Source: Theocolax elegans (lineage: Eukaryota > Arthropoda > Insecta > Hymenoptera > Cerocephalidae). Taken from it: 64,000 nucleotides of DNA. The stretch lies in assembly GCA_026168455.1 (NCBI GenBank), contig CM047425.1, positions 88,415,580-88,479,579 of the forward strand. The letters run 5' to 3'. Each line of letters opens with the position of its first letter. The stretch's first letter is position 1. Shown here one piece after another: positions 37,309 to 44,941 of this stretch. Position numbers and translations under genes: made by a program. The notes beneath the pieces were generated by a model that did not search any database, had not been told where the DNA came from, and worked only from the letters and a program-made list of their open reading frames with translations.

Positions 37309-40300
37309 CTATTTCATTCTCGTCGCAATTCTAGGAGGAATATATCTCTTTAATTCCGACACATGCACTTTCATAATCCGACGCGAATTATTGCTTTCAT
37401 CTCGCAACACGTATACTGTCGGCGATTTAATTTCGGTTATGACGAAAGGTCCTTCGTATTTCGGCGCTAACTTCATGGAGAATCGTTTAGACGCATCCGA
37501 TAGTACGTGAGTCCGACGCATAACCCGATCGCCAATATTAAACTCCACTACACGCTTCCCACGATTATAATAACGCTCTTGTCTCTCGCGAGCTTGATCG
37601 ATGTGCTTCGCAACTAAATCCCTCAATGCATCAAGTCGCTTCATTCTCTCTATCCACGCATCAGGCGCTACTCTCATAATATTGCTCCCGCTTTCAACTT
37701 CTCGTCGCAAACTAACAACTGGTCGGGGGTGTCTGCCGTAATTGAGAAACGCCGGCGAGACTTTCGTCGACGACTGGACTGCCGTGTTCACAGCGTGACG
37801 AAACTCGTGTAAGTGTTTGTCCCAGTCGCGATGATCATTCCCCACGTACGCTGCAATCATTGTTTTAAGTGTACGATTGCTTCTCTCCACAGGATTGGCC
37901 TGTGGGTGATACGGTGGCGTCGTGACATGCTTCACGCCATACTCGCGCAACGTGTCCGACAATATTTTATTATCGAATTCACGCCCGTTGTCTGTTAGGA
38001 GATAGTCTGGCGCTTCCCATCGGAAAAGTATCAACTCCTCTAGGGCTCGCGCTACAGACTTCCCGTCCGCTCGTCTCAAAGGCTTAACCTCAATCCACCG
38101 TGTAAATAAATCTTGGAAGACAATGAGATATCGGCATTGTGACTTACTAGGCGGGAACTCCATTAAATCTGTCGCAACCACCGCCCACGGTCTCTCAATA
38201 ACACGGTGCCCCATTAACCCTTGAGCACCCGTCTGCGGCACTTTGTAGCGCTGACATACATCGCACTCTCGCACAAACGTCGCAACATCGTGGTACACAC
38301 CTTTCCAATAGTATTCCCGAGCTATACGGTCATACGTCTTGTCTAGGCCTAAGTGTCCCGATGAAGGAGCTGTATGTGCCTCTCGCAATACTCTTTCTCG
38401 TTGTTCAAGCGGTACCACCAGTCGCCATTTCTCCTCGCGATGTAGCACCGGGTCTAACAACGGATCTGCTCGATATTTGTAAATAAACCCGTTCACTAAC
38501 TTCCAACTCGGATATTTATGTGGAAATTTCGCAATCTCGTCTCTCAGTCGCAAATATTCCGGGTCTATTATCTCGTCGCTACTCAAACTCGCTATAACCG
38601 CTTCCTCTTCCTCATACATGCGCGAAAGCGCATCCGGCAGTTGATTCAGAGAACCCTTACGATGCACAATGTCAAAATCCCACTGCTGCATCTCTAACGC
38701 CCACCGCGCTAGACGACCGGTCGGGTCTCGGAGGTTCCGCAGCCACTTAAGCGAGCTGTGATCGGTAATCACAGTGAAACGATAACCTTCAACATACGGT
38801 CTTAGTTTCTTAATCGCCCAGATGACCGCGAGACACTCCTTCTCCGTAGTCGTGTAATTTTTCTCGGCAGCAGTAAGTACTCGGCTTATGTACACAATGG
38901 GATGCTCCCCATCTTCCCCCTCTTGAGTTAGCACGGCACCAATCGCAAAATTGCTCGCGTCACACTGAATAGCAAAGGGTTTCGTAAAGTCCGGTCTCGC
39001 CAGTACGGGCGCTACGGTAAGATCATGCTTCAATTGATTAAACGCAATCTCTTGTTCCTCGCCCCATTCCCACTTTTGTCCCTTGCGTAAAAGTCGTACC
39101 AACGGTATCTTTAACTCGGAATCTCGCTCAATGAACCGCGCGTACCACCCAAGCATACCCAAGAATCGTCTCAGCTGTTTGACATTCTTGGGCGCCGGGT
39201 AATTCAATACTGGCGCCACCCTTTCGGGATCCGGTCGCAACCCGTCACTATCTAATAAAAATCCCAGGTATCTCACTTGCGCACAACAAAATTCGCACTT
39301 TTTCCTATTCACTACCAATCCGGCGTCAACAAGTCGCCTCAACACAAATTCAAGCCACTTTAAATGCTCCTCGTAATCATTGGTGACAATGATTATATCG
39401 TCAAGGTAACTGAAAATGTGTGGCTCGAACGCAGGACCGAAAAGCGAATCTATCAACCGCTGCAAAGTCCGTGGCGAGTTAGAAAGACCGAATGGCATCT
39501 TTGTAAACTGCCACAAGCCTGAGCCTGGAATCGAAAACGCTGTATATTTTCGGCTCGATCGTTCGAGCGGTACTTGAAAGTATGCCTGGCGCAAATCTAT
39601 GGTCGAAATATATCGCGATTCTCGTAACCTATCAAGGATGGAATCCATATTTGGAATTGGGTGCTCATCCTTTTTAGTCACCCGATTCAAATCGCGATAA
39701 TCAATGCAAAACCTATACGTTCCGTCCTGCTTTTTTACAAGTACCGGCGCGCTACTATAATCACTCGCGGATCTCTCAATAATATCCTCTTTCAATAGTC
39801 GCTGAACTTCTTCTATGGCAATCTCGAGCATGCGTGGCGACATCCTCCGCATCTTATGCCTTATAGGAGTCGGATCTGTCACTACGATGTGATGCTCCGT
39901 GAGGTCAGTCACCCCAGGCGCATCAGCTGATTGCTCACTCAATACACGTTCAACCAATTCATCGATTCTTGCTCTCTCATCGTCCTTTAACTCTGAGATT
40001 CCCGCACACTCCGCGAATACATATGTTTTTCCCCCACTATCACAGTTAGTGAACTCGTGCCAACCCCCTTCGCGAACACGCCAGAGATCTCGTCCGAGTC
40101 GCATATCAAAGTCGAACGCACGGCCAAAATCCATTCCTAGGATTATGTCATGATCGAGGATCGGGGCGGCTCGAAATTCGATTGTCTCTGTTATACCATC
40201 AATCACTATACTCACTCGCAAAATTCCCAATATCTGACTCAATTTCCCCGTCGCCGTGCGAAACAACGATCGCGTCGGCGTTAACCTGTCTGAAAACCGC

Positions 40301-40965
40301 GTAGCAACCTTCGGTCCAACGAACGAACGAGTCGCTCCAGGATCGAGGAGCGCAGTGTATTTTTCCCCTCCTAAAATAACGAGAAGAAAATTACGATTTT
40401 CAGCACTTACACCTGCTATTAAAATTTCCTCATCACCGTCCAGCTCACTCGGCACGGTGTCGGTAATTGCTCTCGCTTCCATTTCTCTTAATCGCGGTGT
40501 AACACTCTTACCACTCACCGGGGATTGCGATCTGTCTTGACCCGGCGACACCTCGCTTGTCAAGACCCTTGTCGATTCCCCACGAAAACTTTTGCCGTCA
40601 CTAAATTTTACTTTCGGTTTCGCGCCCTTACTCTCATCACCACATGAGGTCAGCGATTGTCCTTGACCCCGCGACTCCTCGCTTGTCAATACCTTAATCG
40701 CTTCCTGCAGTCGCCATAAATTCGCGTAATCTCTGCTCTCCTCGCTACAACCCGATCTTGTCGCTACACTCTTTAACTCGCTCTTTCCCCGCGGTTCGCA
40801 CAATATCGTCTCTCCATGGATAAAAGACTCGTCACGATTTCTCTCTATTTCAGCACTGCCGCGCTGCTCGGAAGCCATGGGTGGCATATCCCTTTGGGGA
40901 ACAGAAGTATTTACTTCTGCTCCCCTCCCCGCACGTTTCCCGACCGCCAACAAGCGGCTTCGCAT
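37309..40965 (-). CDS. Pol polyprotein: protease, reverse transcriptase, RNase H, integrase
   Basis: About 1218 codons, numbered from the ATG at 40965; the real entry is probably by -1 frameshift at 40935-40941, inside that frame. Protease: LLDPGATRSF (residues 206-215) with P in the middle of the usual D-S/T-G, and ILGMDF at 275-280. Reverse transcriptase: FCIDYRDLN (about 419), PFGLSNSP (491-498) and YLDD (520-523). RNase H: CDAS with D669 and ITDHSSL with D735. Integrase: zinc ligands H864, H871, C901 and C904; catalytic D933, D992 and E1027, with the 35-residue D-E spacing; and a GPF motif at 1172-1174 matching the GPY/F module. The frame is fully open and looks enzymatically complete, apart from the unusual protease motif. 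Stop near 37309. Confidence 0.95.
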   Translation of the reverse strand: MRSRLLAVGKRAGRGAEVNTSVPQRDMPPMASEQRGSAEIERNRDESFIHGETILCEPRGKSELKSVATRSGCSEESRDYANLWRLQEAIKVLTSEESRGQGQSLTSCGDESKGAKPKVKFSDGKSFRGESTRVLTSEVSPGQDRSQSPVSGKSVTPRLREMEARAITDTVPSELDGDEEILIAGVSAENRNFLLVILGGEKYTALLDPGATRSFVGPKVATRFSDRLTPTRSLFRTATGKLSQILGILRVSIVIDGITETIEFRAAPILDHDIILGMDFGRAFDFDMRLGRDLWRVREGGWHEFTNCDSGGKTYVFAECAGISELKDDERARIDELVERVLSEQSADAPGVTDLTEHHIVVTDPTPIRHKMRRMSPRMLEIAIEEVQRLLKEDIIERSASDYSSAPVLVKKQDGTYRFCIDYRDLNRVTKKDEHPIPNMDSILDRLRESRYISTIDLRQAYFQVPLERSSRKYTAFSIPGSGLWQFTKMPFGLSNSPRTLQRLIDSLFGPAFEPHIFSYLDDIIIVTNDYEEHLKWLEFVLRRLVDAGLVVNRKKCEFCCAQVRYLGFLLDSDGLRPDPERVAPVLNYPAPKNVKQLRRFLGMLGWYARFIERDSELKIPLVRLLRKGQKWEWGEEQEIAFNQLKHDLTVAPVLARPDFTKPFAIQCDASNFAIGAVLTQEGEDGEHPIVYISRVLTAAEKNYTTTEKECLAVIWAIKKLRPYVEGYRFTVITDHSSLKWLRNLRDPTGRLARWALEMQQWDFDIVHRKGSLNQLPDALSRMYEEEEAVIASLSSDEIIDPEYLRLRDEIAKFPHKYPSWKLVNGFIYKYRADPLLDPVLHREEKWRLVVPLEQRERVLREAHTAPSSGHLGLDKTYDRIAREYYWKGVYHDVATFVRECDVCQRYKVPQTGAQGLMGHRVIERPWAVVATDLMEFPPSKSQCRYLIVFQDLFTRWIEVKPLRRADGKSVARALEELILFRWEAPDYLLTDNGREFDNKILSDTLREYGVKHVTTPPYHPQANPVERSNRTLKTMIAAYVGNDHRDWDKHLHEFRHAVNTAVQSSTKVSPAFLNYGRHPRPVVSLRREVESGSNIMRVAPDAWIERMKRLDALRDLVAKHIDQARERQERYYNRGKRVVEFNIGDRVMRRTHVLSDASKRFSMKLAPKYEGPFVITEIKSPTVYVLRDESNNSRRIMKVHVSELKRYIPPRIATRMK
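40896..40941 (-). promoter_or_regulatory. Programmed -1 frameshift signal at the nucleocapsid/pol junction
   Basis: Minus-strand slippery heptamer G_GGA_AAC (40941-40935) sits in the correct phase of the nucleocapsid frame (codons TCG GGA AAC). A 9-nt spacer follows (40934-40926). Next comes a 13-bp stem, GGGGAGCAGAAGT with ACTTCTGTTCCCC (one G-U), closed by the loop AAAT (40912-40909). The nucleocapsid stop TAA (40913-40911) lies at the hairpin apex. The -1 frame after the slip is pol. The heptamer is of the X_XXY_YYZ type, the same one reported for some retroviral gag-pro or gag-pol junctions. Whether a pseudoknot forms was not assessed. Confidence 0.85.
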
Positions 40966-41177
40966 TTGGGATTCACGCAGGTCTTTGCGGTAACACCCGG
41001 CGCATCACACAACTGGCACGACGGCACAAACGTTCGTTTCATCATCGGACACTCACGGATCGGATGACCCTTGTTGCGACACTTGAAACAAATCATTTCG
41101 GGGCACTCGGCGGCCCGGTCACGAATTCCCCTGTTCTGGGTGGCGACCAGGGTTTTGTAACTGGCGCAGAACTCCAA
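40911..41177 (-). CDS. Nucleocapsid (zinc-knuckle) frame of Gag
   Basis: This frame is open from about 41237 (after a TAG at 41240-41238) to the TAA at 40911, and has no convincing start of its own. It holds a classic CCHC knuckle, CFKCRNKGHPIREC, followed by a second cysteine cluster, CQLCDAPGVTAKTC...C. Such knuckles bind the element's RNA during packaging. It lies in the -1 frame relative to the main gag frame, and pol lies in the -1 frame relative to it. It is therefore probably translated only as a fusion with upstream Gag, by frameshifting or through an indel specific to this copy. The exact N-terminal joint is unknown. Confidence 0.75.
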   Translation of the reverse strand: MEFCASYKTLVATQNRGIRDRAAECPEMICFKCRNKGHPIRECPMMKRTFVPSCQLCDAPGVTAKTCVNPKCEAACWRSGNVRGGEQK

Positions 41178-43522
41178 CGGTTCGGCTGGCCAGTTGCAGA
41201 CGGTGTTTGTTTGGTACCCTGCTGGTACCGCTGATCGCTAACACCGTACGCGTTATTTGTCTGTGGCACCCGTCGACTCACGACATTCGCATAAGACGGC
41301 TTACCATACTCGACACTTCGACTGGTGCTCGGCGGATTAACCGTTGTTGCACGTGGCGCGGTTCCTTCTCGTGATTCACTCGCACGCGCTCCACTATCAC
41401 ACTTCGCCACGTGACAGCTACACACGTATTCGGGCGCACTAGTCGATTTAGCTGGTATCTCTTTCTTCTCTACTCCCCGCGGTTTCTTAGTTTTCTTCTT
41501 TTTCTCCGCACGCTTGTCATCGGTCACCAATTCCGCGATTTCCTCATCGGAGACTGCGGCCAATCTCGGCTTAGAGGACTGCGTCGTGTATGCAGCACCC
41601 GGCAAATGTAATTTATCTGCCGTCGGCGGCGGCACATAACGGCTGTCGAGACTCTTTTGACGCTCAAATCGGCGGCCGTAAACCTCGATATCATCTAAAC
41701 TAACAACAACACGATCGCTCATGGCGCGTCTGTATTCCGGATACAGATTTCGGTACACGATTTCGAGCAATTCCTTGTCGCTAGGTGGATGCTTAAACCG
41801 CGAGACTATATAATTCACGCTCGCCAGGTAGGTGCTAATTTTCTCACCTTTACCTTGTGTTCTACGGCGCAAGTCATCCATCAAATCCTCCCGATCATAA
41901 ACGCTTACGAACTGGTGCTTGAATGCACGCACGAAGTCCGTCCACACGACAAACTTCCGCTTAGCCGTGCGATACCAACGAGCAGCCCGTTTGGAGAATA
42001 TACACGGCAACGCGTTAAGCCAGTCGCGATCAGGCACATTCTCTCCGTCGCGACAATCTTCCACCTGCTCAAGGAATTCAATCGCGTCCTCATTCTTTCC
42101 CTCTCCACTAAAAGATACATTCCATGCACGCAACAACTTAACGATCTTTTCCTTGTGCCCGCCCCGCGAATATTCGTCACTACTTCTCCCCTCCACTCCA
42201 TTCACAGTATTTCGAGTACTCGCGCAATGCGGTGACACAATGCTCTCACCGCTATCACTCTCCGGTTCAATATTCACGCACGATCGTTGCTTGTCCGTAC
42301 CATTTCGCGCTCCCGTGTTTTTGTTTACTTTCCGCCGTTTATTACCATAACCGCGCGGATCTCGAGTTTTACTAACTTTTTCGCGATCATCACCAATCAC
42401 TCCTTCACCTGGATTCACTCGCTCACGGAATCCCCCGCCTGATCCGCCTTTTCCACGCGTTGCTCCCCCTCTCTCACTTACTCGCTCGAACAATGGTTCT
42501 CGCGTTATTTCACTCAACCGCTCATATTCATCACTAAGACTACCAAGTAACTCGTTAATTCTCTCTAAACTACGACGGTAATCATCTCGCACACTCGCTA
42601 ACGAAGATCCTCGGCTGTCACTAGCCACGCTTGTCTCTACGTCATCTTGTTCAGGCTCATCAGAATACTGTTCGGGAGTATACCAAGCATCCTTGGAAAC
42701 TGCTCCCGACGCAGCCGATCTCTGGGGCGTTTGCGCGGTCTGACTTACTACGTTTTCCGGCGCGAAACGCATATCATCTGCACGAACACGTTCCTCGCTC
42801 ACAGCGGGATCACTCGTGCCACGGGTAACACGCTGCATAACATACTCCCACGCGGCCGGATCTCTTCTCAAAAATTGATGCACCTCCTCGCGAACGGATA
42901 CTCTCGGACGACCGGAAAGTGCACCTGTAACCGCAACTTTTGCTGTCGCTACGGGACGCCCGAAATTCACGAACCCAGGCGGAGACGACTGGCTCGAGGC
43001 CGCAGATATTGTAGTTGTCGTCGATGTCGCGGGTACCCCTGAGGTCCCTACGATCATCGGCACATCTAACCGCGCATCGAATCCACCCAAACACGATCGC
43101 GGCGCGACCTCCTCGTCACTCGAATCAATTGGCAACGGCACCTGAATCGGCAACGCGCCACGCGACGCCGCCGGATTCTTACGGGGTCTACCAGGCCTCC
43201 TGCGAGCTACCACCGGTACACCGTCTGATGCGCGCTTGTTCTCCCCCCTCTCTACCTCCGAGACGAGTTCGCTGTTTACCGCCGAACCCCCTACTCCGTC
43301 CCATGCATACCAAGGGATCAACCCGTTCGCCGGTTCAATTTCCCGTAGCATTGCACGTAATAATCGGTCGCGTATTACCGTCTCTACGCCCTCCGGATTA
43401 CACCGTCTCTCGATTAACTTCTCTCGCACGGCCGTTAAACTAAGTTTTCCTACATCGCGCTTTACCACACGTCTCTCGCGCGATCCCAACAACGCTAGCA
43501 TTATGCTCGCGTGATCCCCCAT
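41093..43522 (-). CDS. Gag polyprotein (main frame, 809 codons)
   Basis: Starts at ATG 43522, about 270 nt inside the primer-binding site, and stops at 41093. The N-terminus (about residues 26-60) resembles a SAP-like helical module. Residues 107-116 contain RRRPGRPRKN, an AT-hook-like motif. Residues 394-399 carry the basic cluster NKRRKV, a possible nuclear-localisation signal. A retrotransposon-Gag capsid domain spans about 455-625 (AIEFLEQVED, ARWYRTAKRKF, DFVRAFKHQF, YRNLYPEYRRAM). The C-terminus is basic and proline-rich. The zinc knuckle expected at the end is in the -1 frame (40911-41177). At over 800 residues it is long for a gypsy Gag because of a low-complexity N-terminal half. Confidence 0.85.
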   Translation of the reverse strand: MGDHASIMLALLGSRERRVVKRDVGKLSLTAVREKLIERRCNPEGVETVIRDRLLRAMLREIEPANGLIPWYAWDGVGGSAVNSELVSEVERGENKRASDGVPVVARRRPGRPRKNPAASRGALPIQVPLPIDSSDEEVAPRSCLGGFDARLDVPMIVGTSGVPATSTTTTISAASSQSSPPGFVNFGRPVATAKVAVTGALSGRPRVSVREEVHQFLRRDPAAWEYVMQRVTRGTSDPAVSEERVRADDMRFAPENVVSQTAQTPQRSAASGAVSKDAWYTPEQYSDEPEQDDVETSVASDSRGSSLASVRDDYRRSLERINELLGSLSDEYERLSEITREPLFERVSERGGATRGKGGSGGGFRERVNPGEGVIGDDREKVSKTRDPRGYGNKRRKVNKNTGARNGTDKQRSCVNIEPESDSGESIVSPHCASTRNTVNGVEGRSSDEYSRGGHKEKIVKLLRAWNVSFSGEGKNEDAIEFLEQVEDCRDGENVPDRDWLNALPCIFSKRAARWYRTAKRKFVVWTDFVRAFKHQFVSVYDREDLMDDLRRRTQGKGEKISTYLASVNYIVSRFKHPPSDKELLEIVYRNLYPEYRRAMSDRVVVSLDDIEVYGRRFERQKSLDSRYVPPPTADKLHLPGAAYTTQSSKPRLAAVSDEEIAELVTDDKRAEKKKKTKKPRGVEKKEIPAKSTSAPEYVCSCHVAKCDSGARASESREGTAPRATTVNPPSTSRSVEYGKPSYANVVSRRVPQTNNAYGVSDQRYQQGTKQTPSATGQPNRWSSAPVTKPWSPPRTGEFVTGPPSAPK

Positions 43523-43684
43523 TTTACCTCCCTACGCGACTGTCGCAAAACCGAAATTCCCACTAATACACACTTATCCGCTCACCAATACGCAATTATT
43601 TATCTACACAATCACAACTTATTTTAACGTAATTTTCACTCTTATAATTAACGCGTGTGCTCGGTACCGCAAAACGAATCGATG

Positions 43685-43700
43685 TTTTTTTTTTTTTTTT
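43685..43700. repeat. Poly-T tract in the element leader
   Basis: Sixteen T on the plus strand (poly-A in element orientation) between gag and the primer-binding site, followed by an AT-rich run. A homopolymer of this length may vary between copies. Confidence 0.9.
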
Positions 43701-43789
43701 ATATATTTATATTTTTTTCTAATATCCGTATACTCTCCGTTACACTATTTTTTTTTACGCGATTTCCGTCTCCACTAGTTCGCAAGAAC

Positions 43790-43807
43790 GCCCCACGTTG
43801 GGCGCCA
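43790..43807 (-). other. Primer-binding site for tRNA-Lys
   Basis: Minus-strand TGGCGCCCAACGTGGGGC is an exact 18-nt complement of the 3' end of a tRNA-Lys (the Lys-1,2 type used by several retroviruses and gypsy-group elements). It lies 5 nt inside the 5' LTR. Host tRNA-Lys would prime minus-strand DNA synthesis here. Confidence 0.9.
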
Positions 43808-43812
43808 TTTTT

Positions 43813-44080
43813 ATGACACGGTGTTCTTAAAAGAACTAATCCCGATTCCGCATATAAAATTTTGTTATCAAATTATTCAATCGAAACACTATCTCTGAGG
43901 GAGTTCCGCAAACTAACCCTAGTATCCGGGATCGATGAAGGGTGGGACGGAAATAATTTATTACACACAAACACAATTTTTAATAGAAAATCGCAAACAA
44001 CTGATTTATTTATTACTCGTATATATTACAGGATATAATATTAAACATACGGTTCAGTCAAACTCACTCACTCTCCGCGC

Positions 44081-44113
<33 letters not shown>

Positions 44114-44936
44114 ACACTCCATCCAAGTACGGCTCGATTGTCTGTCGCTAGTCCCGCACGCGGTCGCGATTTACTCTCTCTCTCTCTCACTCTCTCTCGG
44201 CGATCGGCACTCTGTCGCAAATTATTTTTCACTCGCGGCGCGCTCAATCTCTCCACACTCCGGTAAATCGGCACTTTTCCCGCGGCGCGACAATCTCAAC
44301 TCTCTCTCTCTATCTCTCACCCTCTCTCTCACACACACACACAACTCTTCCCGACACGATAAAAATGGGGTACAAGTCCCGACGCGACCGAGCACACTAT
44401 CGGTATTAATTAATTTATACCTCTCCAGGAATGAGGGGGTGTTCCACCTCCCGTCGCTACCCTCTTGTCCGTCTTGGCCGGTGGAAACAAGTCCAATTCT
44501 TCCCGGTCCTCTCGGCTCGTTCAGGATAGACCTCGGTCCTCAGTCGCTCGTCTCTCTCTGTCTTTGTCTCTGTCTCGTCTCTCCTTCTCCCTTGCGTCGA
44601 CACCAATACAAAAGAAGTCGGAATTTTTACTACCGATCGCGTTCGCTGCTCGGGAAGCACTACTCGTCACTTCGCGGCGATCGCCACTTCTCCTCCCGGC
44701 GATCGGTCAGCGCTACCGCTGATTGGCTCTCGCGAGGTCTCGTGATCCGGAGAGGAGGAATAAGTACACGAATTTCCCCGCTCTCCTGTCTCTACAGCGG
44801 TTTTAACCGTCAATTCTTCCCGGAATTGTGTGCCGAAAAACAAGTCCAAGAAAACCCTTTTTTTTATTGTCTGTTTTCCTGACACAAATTCCTTACACTC
44901 ACTAACTCTTATGCGACATTAATTTATCATGTCGCA
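43813..44936 (-). repeat. 5' LTR (1124 bp), transcription start side
   Basis: Matches the 3' LTR except for two extra CT units (one in each of two CT tracts) and one C/T difference near 44564. It carries the promoter and the start of the genomic RNA, but I could not fix the TATA box or initiation site by eye. A plus-strand frame of about 315 codons (43935-44882) crosses it; the same frame is broken in the other LTR by the CT-repeat length, so it is not a gene. Confidence 0.95.
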
Positions 44937-44941
44937 CATTT

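Larger units (their letters stand above)
35902..44936 (-). mobile_element. Near-intact Ty3/gypsy LTR retrotransposon, about 9.0 kb
   Basis: The element reads on the minus strand: 5' LTR (43813-44936), primer-binding site, gag, nucleocapsid frame, pol, polypurine tract, 3' LTR (35902-37021). CATTT flanks both sides (35897-35901 and 44937-44941), giving AAATG in element orientation. The two LTRs differ at one base plus two CT-repeat steps, so the insertion is very young. Pol order is protease, reverse transcriptase, RNase H, integrase, which defines the Ty3/gypsy group. There is no env: about 290 bp separates the pol stop from the 3' LTR. Long LTRs and a tRNA-Lys primer recall Osvaldo/Ulysses-type elements, but that lineage call is only an inference. 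Confidence 0.95.

Noticed and set aside
41405..42828. Several plus-strand frames of 65-150 codons opposite gag
   Set aside because: They are shadows of the gag coding strand, with no domain, no start context and no splice structure.
43935..44882. Plus-strand open frame of about 315 codons across the right LTR
   Set aside because: It is antisense to the retrotransposon, dominated by CT-repeat-encoded serine/leucine runs, and the same region in the other LTR is broken into separate frames by CT-repeat length differences.
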